This document shows positions 28,904-38,348 of a stretch of 64,000 nt of DNA, one piece after another; position 1 is the first letter of the stretch; the number at the start of each line of letters is the position of its first letter. Source of the stretch: Streptomyces smaragdinus (GTDB lineage: Bacteria > Actinomycetota > Actinomycetes > Streptomycetales > Streptomycetaceae); contig NZ_WEGJ01000005.1 of the NCBI RefSeq assembly GCF_009604385.1, positions 62,001-126,000 on the forward strand, read 5' to 3'. A program made the translations under genes and the position numbers. Under the pieces are notes generated by a model. That model was not told the origin of the DNA. It did no database searches and saw nothing but the letters and a program-made list of their open reading frames with translations.

Positions 28904-31300
28904 ATGGACCCGAAGAACAAGCGGCAGCGGCCCGACCACATAGGCGGCCACAGCGGATTCACACCGGCGTTCGGCAGCCCGGTGAGCGGCGCCCGCACCG
29001 CGAAGATCGTCGCGGGCGACCTCCGGCTCACGGTGAACCCGGTGGACGGCAGCCAGGTCGAACCGGTCCGCCCCGGCGAGCGCGCCGGCACGCCGAGCCG
29101 GCTCACCCCGGGCGTGACCATCGCCCGCCGCGCCGAGCAGTCCCCGCCCGTCCCGCCCGGCGTGATGACCCCCGCCCTGCCGCTCCTGGAGCGCGAGGAG
29201 ACGCGTGAGCGGCTCGTACGCCTGCTCTCCCGCGGCCGTTCCGTCCGCGTCACCGGCGTCTCCGGCGCCGGCCGGACCACCCTGCTGAACGCCGTCGCCG
29301 CGGACTGCGCCGACCTGGCCCCCGACGGCGTGATCCGGCTCTCCGGCCGCCACCGCACGGTCGGCGACCTGCTGTACCAGCTGTACGGGCTGGTCTTCGA
29401 CGCCGAGCGGCACCGGCCCGACCGCCCCGAACTCCTCGCGGCGCTGGCCGAGGTCGGCGCGGTCGTCGTGCTCGACGACCTCGAGGTCGGCGGCGCCGCG
29501 CTGGACGAACTGCTCGTCGCCACCCCCGAGTGCGCCTTCCTCGTCTCCGCCGGCCCCGACGTGCCCGCGCCGTCGCCGGAGGCGCAGATCGAGGAGGTCT
29601 TCCTCACCGGCCTGGGCCGGCGCAGCTGTCTCCAGCTGCTCGAACTCGTCGTCGAGCGCCCGCTGGAGGAGGACGAGCGCGGCTGGGCCGGCGATCTGTG
29701 GTTCGAGTCCGAGGGGCTGCCGCTGCGGTTCGTCCAGGCCGGCGGGCTGCTCCGCCGCCGGGACGCCGCCCGCGCGGAGCTGCTGGAGAACGCGGAGCCC
29801 GGCGCCGACCCCTTCGAGACGGACGTGCCGCTGCCGACGCTCGCCCAGAGCGCCGCCGCCGCACCGCTGCTCGCCGCCTCGGGCACCGACGCCGCCCGGC
29901 GCGCCCTGATCTTCGCCGCGACGCTGGACGGCGAGGTCCCGCACCACGCCCAGCTCCCGGCGCTCACCGAGGACACGCACGCGGACGCCGCCGTCGCCGA
30001 CCTCCTGGTCTGCGGGCTGGTCACCGCCTCCGGCGGTGTCTACCGGCTGGCCTCCGGCGTCGCCGCGCAGCTGCGCACCGCCGGACTGCTCGAGGCCGCC
30101 GAGGGCGAGACGGACCCCGTCCTCACCCTCGCCCAGCACTACGCCTGGTGGGCCGGGCACACCTCCGTCCCCGCCGAGCGGGTCGCCGCCGAGTCCGGCG
30201 TGGTGCTGGCGACGCTCGGCGCCCTGCTCGCCCACCGCGACGCCGGGTACGCCGACGCGGCCGTCCTGCTGGCCCGTACCGCCGCCCCCGCCTTCGCGGT
30301 GGCCCTGGAGTGGGGCGCCTGGGAGCGTGCCCTGCGCTACGGGCAGGAGGCCGCGCGGGTCTCCGGCGAGGTGGCGCAGGAGGCGTACTTCCACCACGAG
30401 CTCGGCGTCCTCGCGCTGTGCGGCGGCGCGGTGGACCGGGCCCGCACCGAGCTGGAGGCGTCCATCGCGCTGCGCGCGGCGATCGCCGACCGCGGCGGGG
30501 AGATCGCCGGGCGCCGCGCGCTGGCGCTCGTCGCGGACATCGGCGGCTTCGCGGTCCCGGGTCCGGACGCGGACGGCGGGACGCGGTCGTCGGAGGACCC
30601 GACGGTGCTGATCGGGGAGGCGCCGGCGACGGCCTCGTCCTCCCGTACGGTCACGGCCACCGGTGTCCCCGGCGACGACGACGGCCCGTCCGCCCGGCGC
30701 GGCGGCCGGCGCAACCTGATCGCCGCCGGGGCCGGGGCCGCGGTCGTCGCGGTGCTGGGCGTCGTGCTGACGCTGGGGGCGATGGGCGACGAGAGCGATG
30801 GGGGCACCAAGCGCCCGGACGCGGTCGAGGTGGACCCCTCGGCGGACGAGGCGGACGGCACGGACGGGATCCCGACGGACGACGCGACGACGGGGGACCC
30901 GTCGACGAAGCCCTCGGAGTCCGGCACCCCGTCGGCCCCGGCGACGACACCGGGCGGCTCCGCGACGGACGGCACGACGCCGGCGGACGGGGGGACGACC
31001 GGGGACGGCTCCTCGACGACCGGCGGAGGTACAACGACGACCGGCGGGTCCGGCACGGACGGCGGGAGCACCAGCGGTGGCCCGGGCGGGACGTCGAGTT
31101 CGCCCAAGCCGACAAGCAAGCCGACCACCAAACCCACCGACGAACCGACCGACCCGACACCCACGGAGACCACGCCCACCGAGAACCCCACCCCGCCGAC
31201 GGAGGATCCCACCACCAGCGGCACCGAAACCACCGGCCTGGCCAGCCAGGGCACCGAGGGAAGCACCATGGCCGGCACCGCGGCCGACGGCATCAGCTGA
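28904..31300 (+). CDS. Membrane-anchored STAND-like P-loop protein with altered Walker A
   Basis: 798 aa. Residues ~95-350 resemble an NB-ARC/STAND ATPase: Walker A GVSGAGRTTLL (residues 118-128) carries Arg124 in place of Lys, and Walker B is VVVLDDLEVGG. Residues ~370-550 are helical and resemble winged-helix and TPR parts of such proteins (HHELGVLALCGGAVDRARTE). One membrane helix (~605-628, LIAAGAGAAVVAVLGVVL) is followed by ~170 Ser/Thr/Pro/Gly-rich residues ending at ADGIS, probably outside the membrane. The STAND-like domain is therefore cytoplasmic. Function unknown; a signalling ATPase or nucleotide sensor is the inference. Confidence 0.75.
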   Translation: MDPKNKRQRPDHIGGHSGFTPAFGSPVSGARTAKIVAGDLRLTVNPVDGSQVEPVRPGERAGTPSRLTPGVTIARRAEQSPPVPPGVMTPALPLLEREETRERLVRLLSRGRSVRVTGVSGAGRTTLLNAVAADCADLAPDGVIRLSGRHRTVGDLLYQLYGLVFDAERHRPDRPELLAALAEVGAVVVLDDLEVGGAALDELLVATPECAFLVSAGPDVPAPSPEAQIEEVFLTGLGRRSCLQLLELVVERPLEEDERGWAGDLWFESEGLPLRFVQAGGLLRRRDAARAELLENAEPGADPFETDVPLPTLAQSAAAAPLLAASGTDAARRALIFAATLDGEVPHHAQLPALTEDTHADAAVADLLVCGLVTASGGVYRLASGVAAQLRTAGLLEAAEGETDPVLTLAQHYAWWAGHTSVPAERVAAESGVVLATLGALLAHRDAGYADAAVLLARTAAPAFAVALEWGAWERALRYGQEAARVSGEVAQEAYFHHELGVLALCGGAVDRARTELEASIALRAAIADRGGEIAGRRALALVADIGGFAVPGPDADGGTRSSEDPTVLIGEAPATASSSRTVTATGVPGDDDGPSARRGGRRNLIAAGAGAAVVAVLGVVLTLGAMGDESDGGTKRPDAVEVDPSADEADGTDGIPTDDATTGDPSTKPSESGTPSAPATTPGGSATDGTTPADGGTTGDGSSTTGGGTTTTGGSGTDGGSTSGGPGGTSSSPKPTSKPTTKPTDEPTDPTPTETTPTENPTPPTEDPTTSGTETTGLASQGTEGSTMAGTAADGIS

Positions 31301-31313
31301 CCCGTCACGCGAA

Positions 31314-31345
31314 CGACCCCGCACCAGAACACCGGTGCGGGGTCG
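31314..31345. terminator. Bidirectional terminator between the P-loop gene and nucS
   Basis: A perfect 12-bp inverted repeat, CGACCCCGCACC/GGTGCGGGGTCG, with an 8-base loop, between convergent stops at 31300 and 31366. Confidence 0.8.
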
Positions 31346-31365
31346 CGTCATACAGCCGGATCCGG

Positions 31366-32043
31366 CTAGAACAGCCGCAGCTTGTCGTCCTCGATCCCCC
31401 GCAGCGCGTCGTAGTCCAGCACCGCGCACCGGATCCCCCGGTCCTCCGCGAGCACCCGCGCCTGCGGCTTGATCTCCTGCGCCGCGAACACGCCCTGCAC
31501 CGGCGCCAGCAGCGGATCCCGGTTCAGCAGCTCCAGATACCGCGTCAGCTGCTCGACCCCGTCGATCTCCCCGCGCCGCTTGATCTCCACCGCGACCGTC
31601 GCCCCGTCCGCGTCCCGGCCCAGTATGTCCACGGGGCCGATGGCGGTCATGTACTCCCGCCGGATGAGCGTCCAGCCCGTCCCCAGCGTCTCCATCCGGT
31701 CCGCGAGCAGCTCCTGCAGATGCGCCTCGACGCCGTCCTTCACCAGACCCGGATCGATCCCGAGTTCGTGCGATGTGTCGTGCATCACCTCCGTCATGGA
31801 GATGATCAGCTTCTCCCCGCCCTTGTTCTCCACCGTCCACACGATCGTGCCGTCCTCGTCGGCGGGCGCCTCCTTCAACGCGCAGGGCGGAGACATCCAG
31901 TTGAGGGGTTTGTAGGCCCGGTCGTCGGCGTGGATGGACACGCTGCCGTCCGCCTTGACCAGGATCAGCCGCAGGGCGGGGGCGAGATGGGCGGTGAGGC
32001 GTCCGGCGTAGTCGACGGAGCAACGGGCGATCACAAGGCGCAT
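31366..32043 (-). CDS. nucS: Mismatch-specific endonuclease NucS (EndoMS)
   Basis: A 225-aa protein of usual length. The N-terminal beta-rich DNA-binding domain begins [20 protein letters not shown]. The C-terminal RecB-like nuclease core has [23 protein letters not shown] and [11 protein letters not shown], supplying the metal-binding Asp and ExK residues. The C-terminus ends DDKLRLF, resembling a beta-clamp-binding tail. NucS replaces MutS/MutL mismatch repair in actinobacteria and cuts both strands at G-T, G-G and T-T mismatches. Confidence 0.95.
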   Translation of the reverse strand: MRLVIARCSVDYAGRLTAHLAPALRLILVKADGSVSIHADDRAYKPLNWMSPPCALKEAPADEDGTIVWTVENKGGEKLIISMTEVMHDTSHELGIDPGLVKDGVEAHLQELLADRMETLGTGWTLIRREYMTAIGPVDILGRDADGATVAVEIKRRGEIDGVEQLTRYLELLNRDPLLAPVQGVFAAQEIKPQARVLAEDRGIRCAVLDYDALRGIEDDKLRLF

Positions 32044-32211
32044 GACGGAGAACGCTACCAGCGGCCGATTGTTCCCATTCTTGTGGTGCGCCCCAGTCGT
32101 CCGACCTACCGTGGATGCAGGCGGTTGTTGCTCATGCACGCACGGTGGCGATCGCTTTCCCTGTCCGTATGACCGCCTTTGACAGGAGGGGCGGTCATGA
32201 GAGGAGAAAAC

Positions 32212-32604
32212 ATGTCGCTGGACGTCTCACCAGCTCTGCTGGCACAGGCGGAGCGAGGCGATGTCGACGAGGCAGCCTTCGTCGACTGCGTCCGGACCTC
32301 CCTGCCCTTCGCGTGGGAGATGATCAGCTCGTTGGTGGCCCAACTGAAAGTCGACGGTGGAGACTTCGCCGACAATCAGACCCCGCCGCCGGACGAGTAC
32401 GCGCGGGGCCAGCTGCTCCGGGTACTGGCGAGCGATGCCATACGGGGGGCGCTCGAGCGCCACTTCGGTGTCCGTCTCGCGTTCCAGAACTGCCACCGGG
32501 TGGCGGTCTTCCCGCTCGACCCGGCGGTGGACGGCACCCTGGCGCGGTTCACCTCGATCCGCAATCAGCTGCTGAACCAGTCGCCGGAGCTACGCGACTG
32601 CTGA
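32212..32604 (+). CDS. SCO5389-family conserved protein
   Basis: A 130-aa soluble protein beginning [19 protein letters not shown], with [19 protein letters not shown] and [20 protein letters not shown]. It is highly conserved across Streptomyces beside nucS and is named in annotations after SCO5389. No domain of known function is recognised. The ATG at 32212 follows GAGGAG with 5-base spacing; an upstream in-frame ATG at 32179 is less likely. Divergent from nucS. Confidence 0.8.
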   Translation: MSLDVSPALLAQAERGDVDEAAFVDCVRTSLPFAWEMISSLVAQLKVDGGDFADNQTPPPDEYARGQLLRVLASDAIRGALERHFGVRLAFQNCHRVAVFPLDPAVDGTLARFTSIRNQLLNQSPELRDC

Positions 32605-32721
32605 CGCACTGACCGCTGATCGATTACGCCGGAAGAAGCGCCGCTGCCGCTCCCCTCGCCGCCCGACAGCACGAGACGGCTACGCCCGGACACCCGATGT
32701 GTGTCCACGGACAGGGCCCCC

Positions 32722-33759
32722 TCAGCTTTCGAGGAGCGGCAGCACCTCGGCCCCGAGCCGGAGCACGTTCTGCTCGGTGGCCGCCAGCTCGCCCGAGCCC
32801 TCGACCAGCAGGGCGAACCGCGTGATGCCCGTACGCTCGGCGGTCGCCGCCAGCCGGTCCGCGGCCAGCCGCGCCGGTCCCACGGGGTGCAGGTCGCACA
32901 GGAACTCCGTGTACGCGTGGGGGTCCCGCCCCGGTCCCGGCCGGCCGTCCACCGTGACGTACGACTCGAAGGACGCCCGCAGCATGTCCGGCAGGGCCTT
33001 CGTCAGCACCTCCACCGCCGTGCGCCGGTCGTCCTCGATCTGCGCCACCCCGGCCGAGACGTGCAGCGCGGCCGTCGCCGCGATCAGCTCCGCGCTGTGC
33101 CCCGCCGCGCGCGCCTCGCGCCGCCACAGGGCCGTCATCGCCGCCTTCTCCTCGTCCCCGCAGTGCATCCCGAGCAGCATCGGCAGCAGCCGCGCCGCCG
33201 CCAGCCGCACACTGCGCGGCGAGGTGCACGCCAGCATCACCGGCGGCCCGGGCCGCCCGTCCAGCGCGTCCCCGGCCCGGGGGACCACCTGCACCTCCCG
33301 GAAGCGGTACATCGGCCCGTCCGCGCCCACCCGGGGCTCACGCAGCCACCGCAGGACCAGGTCCAGCGAGTCCGCGAACCCCTCCTCGTACGCCTCCAGC
33401 CCCGTCCCGAAGACCTCCAGGTCCACCCACGGCCCGCCGCGGCCCACGCCGAGCGTGAAGCGGCCCTCGGAGGCGAGATGGAGCATCGCCGCCTGCTCGC
33501 CCAGGGCCACGGGATGCTGGGAGGACAGCACGCTCACCGCCGTACCGACGCCGATCCGGCGGGTGCGGCCCAGCAGCAGGGCGGCGAGGGTGGCGGCGTT
33601 CGGGCAGACGCCGTAGCGGATGAAGTGGTGCTCGGCCAGCCAGACGTCGCTCAGGCCGGCGGCCTCCGCGACCTCGGCGCTGCGCACGGCGCGGTGGAGT
33701 GCCTCGCCGTGACCCTGACCCGGAAACTGTGCCCCGAGCACGAAAGCCCCGATATGCAT
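32722..33759 (-). CDS. LLM-class flavin-dependent oxidoreductase
   Basis: A 345-aa TIM-barrel luciferase-like monooxygenase. Segments are DVWLAEHHFIRYGVCPN, IGVGTAVSVLSSQHPVALGE, GRFTLGVGRGGPWVDLE and a C-terminal RLAADRLAATAERTGITRFA. It would use FMNH2 or reduced F420; the sequence alone does not decide. No neighbour suggests a substrate. The ATG lies after AGGGGCC on the minus strand. Confidence 0.85.
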   Translation of the reverse strand: MHIGAFVLGAQFPGQGHGEALHRAVRSAEVAEAAGLSDVWLAEHHFIRYGVCPNAATLAALLLGRTRRIGVGTAVSVLSSQHPVALGEQAAMLHLASEGRFTLGVGRGGPWVDLEVFGTGLEAYEEGFADSLDLVLRWLREPRVGADGPMYRFREVQVVPRAGDALDGRPGPPVMLACTSPRSVRLAAARLLPMLLGMHCGDEEKAAMTALWRREARAAGHSAELIAATAALHVSAGVAQIEDDRRTAVEVLTKALPDMLRASFESYVTVDGRPGPGRDPHAYTEFLCDLHPVGPARLAADRLAATAERTGITRFALLVEGSGELAATEQNVLRLGAEVLPLLES

Positions 33760-33973
33760 AGCGGCCCCTTGATCGTGGTGTGCGGTACGTCCCCCCGAAA
33801 GGCATTAACTCCGGACACGTGCCAAAGGCACGGGACCGGGCTGCCAAGTACTCATGATTGTCTTGAAGTTGAGTGACGCGGTCCCGACTTGCCCGGAGAC
33901 TATGACAGCGGACCCTTAGGCTGGTAAGGGGCCACCGGGGCCCCACCGACGCCCGAGAGGACCGAGTACCGCG

Positions 33974-34300
33974 ATGTCCCCGCGCAGAAACCGCCCCCGC
34001 GGCGGCGACCGAGGCAGCCGCCCGTCCGGCGAGGAACGCGACGTCACGAGCGTCTTCGGCCAGCGCGAGAGCTGGCGCGGCGAGGACTGGCTGGTGCGCC
34101 GGATCGGGGGCGCGGCGGCGGCGAAGCACTACCGGTGCCCCGGGTGCGACCAGGAGATTCCGCCGGGGGTGCCGCACGTGGTGGTGTGGCCGGAACACAA
34201 CGGTGCCGATGACCGGCGGCACTGGCACACGGCGTGCTGGAACGCGCGGGACCGGCGGGGGGCCAAGGAGCAGCGGGGGCGGGGGGCGCCTCGCTATTGA
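33974..34300 (+). CDS. Small conserved protein with putative zinc-binding cysteines (SCO5391 type)
   Basis: A 108-aa basic protein. A disordered Arg-rich head (MSPRRNRPRGGDRGSRP) is followed by WRGEDWLVRRIGG and a probable zinc site, YRCPGCDQEIPPGVPHVVVW then HWHTACW (CxxC ... HxxxC). It is usually annotated only as an ATP/GTP-binding protein, which the sequence does not support: there is no P-loop. Function unknown; nucleic-acid binding is possible from the charge. Confidence 0.75.
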   Translation: MSPRRNRPRGGDRGSRPSGEERDVTSVFGQRESWRGEDWLVRRIGGAAAAKHYRCPGCDQEIPPGVPHVVVWPEHNGADDRRHWHTACWNARDRRGAKEQRGRGAPRY

Positions 34301-34453
34301 GCGGGGGGTTCTCCGGCGGGCGGCGGAGCGCGGTCAGGATCTCTTCGGCGTGGTCGGCGAGCCAGTCGTCCCGGCCCCGCCCGGCGGCGGGACGCCGCGA
34401 AGGTGCTGGGGCAGCTCCTCGGCGCCCTCCGCCGCCGGAGGTGAACGGATGCG
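34301..34453 (-). pseudogene. Possible remnant of a small coding sequence between convergent genes
   Basis: On the minus strand, two neighbouring frames encode protein-like pieces, EGAEELPQHLRGV and then GRDDWLADHAEEILTALRRP, which would join if one base were lost or gained in the GC-rich stretch near 34375-34400. There is no start codon with an RBS and no family match from memory. It may be a decayed gene or chance. Confidence 0.3.
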
Positions 34454-35332
34454 TCAGACGTCGCGTTTCGACATCACCGACGCCGCGAACCCCAGGACCG
34501 CCGCCGTGACCGCCGCCAGCAGGATCAGCAGCGTCCAGCCGTTGTCCGCCGAGCCCTCCATCGGGATGCCGTACAGGGACGCGAGGCCGTTCAGCGGGGA
34601 GTACTCGATCAGGTTCTCCGCCAGGTCCTGCGACCCGCTCGCCTGGACGAACACGCCGATCACCAGCGGCAGCAGCAGGAAGCCCAGCATCGTCGTGATC
34701 GCCCCGGCCGTGTGCCGCAGCAGCGCTCCGACGCCCACCGCCAGCAGGCCCAGCAGCGCCACGTACAGCGACGCGCCGACGGTCGCGCCGAGCCAGTCCC
34801 CAGTGGTGACCGATTCGGATCCGTACTCGTGGTAATGGGGCATGTCCACGGGGTCGCCGTCGTACACGATCGGCGGCTCCTCGGTGGATACCGCCGCGTA
34901 GTTGATCAGCGCCGCGAGCGTCGCCGCGACCGCCGTGAGCCCGAACGCGAGGCCGAAGAAGACGATGCCCTTCGCGGCCAGCACCCGTACCCGCTGCGGG
35001 CAGGCCGTGAAGGTCGTACGGACCATCCCGGTGCTGTACTCCGACGTGACGACCAGCACCCCGAGCGTCACGATGCAGACCTGGCCCAGTACCAGCCCGG
35101 CGAAGGCGCCCGACAGCGGGTCGTCGACGTAGATGCTGTCGGTCCGGCTCGCGGCGGTCAGCGCGCCGACGCCGATGACCAGCACCAGCATCACGCCCAG
35201 CGTCCACATCGTGGAGCGCACCGAGCGGATCTTCGTCCACTCCGAGGCGAGCGCGTCGCCCAGATGCGTCCGGCGGACGGGGATGGGGGAGGCGTACCCG
35301 GCCTTGGGGGAGACGGCGTCCTCGACGATCAT
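34454..35332 (-). CDS. ABC-2 type transporter permease (second module)
   Basis: A 292-aa six-helix ABC-2 permease. The motif ALASEWTKIRSVRSTMWTLG at the N-terminus, VTSEYSTGMVRTTFTACPQR in the middle and AASVMSKRDV at the end match bacitracin/multidrug-type ABC-2 permeases. Its start overlaps the ATPase stop by 4 bp (ATGA). The pair 34454-36336 is a diverged duplicate of the pair 36455-38241. Substrate unknown; lipid, peptide or drug export is usual. Confidence 0.88.
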   Translation of the reverse strand: MIVEDAVSPKAGYASPIPVRRTHLGDALASEWTKIRSVRSTMWTLGVMLVLVIGVGALTAASRTDSIYVDDPLSGAFAGLVLGQVCIVTLGVLVVTSEYSTGMVRTTFTACPQRVRVLAAKGIVFFGLAFGLTAVAATLAALINYAAVSTEEPPIVYDGDPVDMPHYHEYGSESVTTGDWLGATVGASLYVALLGLLAVGVGALLRHTAGAITTMLGFLLLPLVIGVFVQASGSQDLAENLIEYSPLNGLASLYGIPMEGSADNGWTLLILLAAVTAAVLGFAASVMSKRDV

Positions 35333-36336
35333 CGGGCGGCCTCGCTTTCCAGAACCTCGGAGCTCTGCGGGAGTACGGGGGCGGGCGGCGGCGGCAGCTC
35401 CTGCAGCAGCCCCGCGCGCCGGTCGGTGGTGGAGCGGAAGTCCACCGCGGGCTGGGTGAGCGCCATGTACGCCTCCTCCAGCGAACCGCTGTGCGGCGAG
35501 AGCTCCCACAGCCGTACGTCCGCCTCGTGGGCGAGGTCGGAGATCCCCGGCAGCGGGACGCCCGTGACCTTCAGCGCCCCGTCGGGCAGCGCCTCGACGC
35601 TGCCGCCGGCCTCCGTCAGGGCGGTGGTGAGCGTCGCCGTCTGGTCCTCGTCGGGCGTCCGGACCAGGGCGTACCCGGAGGCGCTGCGCTCGATGAAGTC
35701 CTTGACGCTGGTGTCCGCGATCAGCTGGCCGCGGCCGATGACGATGAGATGGTCCGCCGTCAGCGACATCTCGCTCATCAGATGGCTGGAGACGAAGACC
35801 GTACGGCCCTCCGCCGCCAGCCGCTTCATCAGCTCCCGCACCCAGCGGATGCCCTCCGGGTCGAGGCCGTTGACCGGCTCGTCGAAGAGCAGCACCTGGG
35901 GGTCGCCGAGCAGCGCGGCGGCGATGCCCAGGCGCTGCGACATACCGAGGGAGAAGCCCTTGGAGCGCTGGAACGCCACCCCCAGCAGCCCGACCACGTC
36001 GAGCACCTCGTCGACCCGGCGGTCCGGGATGCCGGACAGCTGGGCCAGGCACTTCAGATGGGCGCGGGCGGTGCGTCCGCCGTGCACGGCCTTGGCGTCC
36101 AGCAGCGCGCCCACCTGGCGCGGCGCGTTGGGCAGCCTGCGGAACGGGTGGCCGCCGACGGTCACGGTGCCCGCCGTGGGCTCGTCGAGCCCGAGGATCA
36201 GGCGCATCGTGGTGGACTTCCCGGCCCCGTTCGGGCCCAGGAATCCGGTCACGGCGCCGGGCCGGACGTCGAACGACAGGTTGTAGACGGCCCACTTGTC
36301 GCCGTAACGCTTACTCAGACCCCTGGCCTCGATCAA
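35329..36336 (-). CDS. ABC transporter ATP-binding protein (second module)
   Basis: A 335-aa ATPase. Walker A is GPNGAGKSTTM, the signature SLGMSQRLGIAAALLGDP, Walker B VLLFDEPVNGLDPEG and the H-loop VFVSSHLMSEM. The C-terminal ~100 residues end with LEEAYMALTQP and a long tail. The TTG at 36336 gives MIEARGLSKRYGDKWAVYNL, aligning with the start of its neighbour paralogue (MIEVEGLTKRYG); it has a GGGGGAG upstream. Confidence 0.88.
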   Translation of the reverse strand: MIEARGLSKRYGDKWAVYNLSFDVRPGAVTGFLGPNGAGKSTTMRLILGLDEPTAGTVTVGGHPFRRLPNAPRQVGALLDAKAVHGGRTARAHLKCLAQLSGIPDRRVDEVLDVVGLLGVAFQRSKGFSLGMSQRLGIAAALLGDPQVLLFDEPVNGLDPEGIRWVRELMKRLAAEGRTVFVSSHLMSEMSLTADHLIVIGRGQLIADTSVKDFIERSASGYALVRTPDEDQTATLTTALTEAGGSVEALPDGALKVTGVPLPGISDLAHEADVRLWELSPHSGSLEEAYMALTQPAVDFRSTTDRRAGLLQELPPPPAPVLPQSSEVLESEAAR

Positions 36337-36454
36337 TGCCCGTCTCCCCCTCGCGGTCGGCGAGGGGCTCAGGCGCCCCCCGTAGAGGTGAGAGGCTAGC
36401 GAGGCCGATCCGGTTCCCCCAAGGGGCGGACGCAACGGAGCCGCAACAGTTGTT

Positions 36455-37234
36455 CTACGCGTCGCGGTTCTTGAGCACCAGATAGCCGCCGATCAGCGCC
36501 GCCGCCACCCACAGCAGCATGATCCCGATGCCGCCCCACGGGCCGTACGGGGTCTCGCCGCTGTTCAGGGCGTTCGGCACGACCCGCATGATCCGCGAAC
36601 CGGCCTGGTCGGGCAGATAGCGGGCGAAGTCCTTGGCGCCGGGGACGGCGGACAGGATCGGCGAGACGAGGAACATGAACGGCATCAGGATGCCCAGCGA
36701 CAGCATCGAGCTGCGCAGCATCGTGGCCACGCCCATGGCGAGCATCGCGATCAGCGTCATGTACAGCCCGCCGCCGACCACCGCGCGCAGCACGTTCTCG
36801 TCGCCGATGGACGCCGCGTGGTCGCCGAGCAGGGCCTGGCCGAGGAAGAAGGTGAGGAAGCTCGTCAGCATGGCCACGACGAACGCCAGGGCCGTCGCCG
36901 CCGCGATCTTGCAGACGTAGAACAGCCCGCGCCGGGGCACCGCCTGCAGCGAGGTGCGGATCATGCCGGAGCTGTACTCGGTGCCGACGACCAGCACCCC
37001 GAAGACGATCATCGCGAGCTGGCCCAGGCTGGTGCCGGCGAAGCTGACGTACGTCGGGTCGAACGTGGCGAGTTCGACGCCCTCGAGGTCGTCGAAGGTG
37101 TTGTTCATGACCGCGGACACCACCGCGCCCAGCGCGACGGTGACCAGCAGGGCCAGCAGCAGCGTCCACTTGGTGGACGCCACGGTACGGATCTTGGTCC
37201 ACTCGGACTGCAGGACCGGGGCCGGAGATGACAT
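36455..37234 (-). CDS. ABC-2 type transporter permease (first module)
   Basis: A 259-aa six-helix permease with LQSEWTKIRTVASTKWTLLL, VLVVGTEYSSGMIRTSLQAV and C-terminal ALIGGYLVLKNRDA. It shares the SEWTKIR(S/T)V and EYS(T/S)GM motifs with the permease at 34454. The start is 5 bp after the stop of its ATPase. Confidence 0.88.
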   Translation of the reverse strand: MSSPAPVLQSEWTKIRTVASTKWTLLLALLVTVALGAVVSAVMNNTFDDLEGVELATFDPTYVSFAGTSLGQLAMIVFGVLVVGTEYSSGMIRTSLQAVPRRGLFYVCKIAAATALAFVVAMLTSFLTFFLGQALLGDHAASIGDENVLRAVVGGGLYMTLIAMLAMGVATMLRSSMLSLGILMPFMFLVSPILSAVPGAKDFARYLPDQAGSRIMRVVPNALNSGETPYGPWGGIGIMLLWVAAALIGGYLVLKNRDA

Positions 37235-37239
37235 CGGGG

Positions 37240-38241
37240 TCAGCCCTTCTTCTCGGTGTCGTCGCCGGCGGGGGCACCGCCCCAGCCCGGACCCCACTGC
37301 GGACCGGGTGCCCCCGGCGTCGTCGGATCGCCCGGGTGATGCGCGTGGTACTCCACCGAGCCCGCCGTCATCTGCATGAACGCCTCCTCCAGGGAGGCCT
37401 GCTGCGGGCTCAGCTCGTGCAGCGTGAGGCTGTTCTGCGCGGCCAGCTCGCCGATCGCCTTGGCCGCGTCGGCGCCCTCCACCTCGAAGGAGCCGTCGCC
37501 GACCTCCACGGCGGTCAGCCCGGCGCGCTGGAAGGCGTCCTTCAGCTCCTCGTGCTGCGGGCTGCGGACCCGTACGTACGAGCGGGAGTTGGTGGCGATG
37601 AAGTCCGCCATCGAGGTGTCGGCGAGCAGCCTGCCCTGGCCGATCACGATCAGATGGTCGGCGGTCAGCGCCATCTCGCTCATCAGGTGGCTGGAAACGA
37701 ACACCGTGCGGCCCTGGGCCGCCAGGTTCTTCATCAGGTTGCGGATCCAGTGGATGCCCTCGGGGTCGAGCCCGTTGACCGGCTCGTCGAACATCAGGAT
37801 CTTCGGGTCGCCGAGCAGCGCGGACGCGATGCCCAGGCGCTGGCCCATGCCGAGGGAGAAGCCCTTGGACTTCTTGCGCGCGACGGCGCTCAGCCCGACG
37901 ATGTCCAGCACCTCGTCGACCCGGGCGCGCGGGATGCGGTTGCTCTGCGCCAGACACAGCAGGTTGTTGTACGCGCTGCGCCCGCCGTGCATCGCCTTCG
38001 CCTCGAGCAGCGCGCCCATGTACGACAAGGGCTCGGCCAGCTCCCGGTAGTGCTTGCCGTCGATGCGCACACCGCCGGCGGTGGGGGCGTCGAGGTCGAG
38101 CATGATGCGCATGGTGGTGGACTTCCCGGCGCCGTTCGGGCCCAGGAAGCCCGTGACATGGCCGGGATGCACCTGGAAGGACAGATTGTCCACCGCCAGC
38201 GTCTTCCCGTACCGCTTCGTCAAGCCTTCAACCTCGATCAC
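37240..38241 (-). CDS. ABC transporter ATP-binding protein (first module)
   Basis: A 333-aa ATPase with Walker A GPNGAGKSTTM, signature SLGMGQRLGIASALLGDP, Walker B ILMFDEPVNGLDPEG and H-loop VFVSSHLMSEM. A C-terminal tail (PTTPGAPGPQWGPGWGG) is Pro/Gly-rich. It is near-identical in motifs to the ATPase at 35329, so the two ABC modules probably arose by tandem duplication. Both pairs run on the minus strand and may share a promoter above 38241. Confidence 0.9.
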   Translation of the reverse strand: MIEVEGLTKRYGKTLAVDNLSFQVHPGHVTGFLGPNGAGKSTTMRIMLDLDAPTAGGVRIDGKHYRELAEPLSYMGALLEAKAMHGGRSAYNNLLCLAQSNRIPRARVDEVLDIVGLSAVARKKSKGFSLGMGQRLGIASALLGDPKILMFDEPVNGLDPEGIHWIRNLMKNLAAQGRTVFVSSHLMSEMALTADHLIVIGQGRLLADTSMADFIATNSRSYVRVRSPQHEELKDAFQRAGLTAVEVGDGSFEVEGADAAKAIGELAAQNSLTLHELSPQQASLEEAFMQMTAGSVEYHAHHPGDPTTPGAPGPQWGPGWGGAPAGDDTEKKG

Positions 38242-38296
38242 CCTCCAAACCTAATGGTCACCGGTGTACGGCGCACCCCCAATCCGACAACGGAAA

Positions 38297-38329
38297 GGGC
38301 CCCGCACACCACAGGGGTGTACGGGGCCC
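38297..38329. terminator. Terminator between filP and the ABC genes
   Basis: Stem GGGCCCCGCACACC (38297-38310) pairs with GGTGTACGGGGCCC (38316-38329) with one mismatch and a 5-base loop. Confidence 0.75.
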
Positions 38330-38348
38330 TCGACCTGCCGTATACGGG

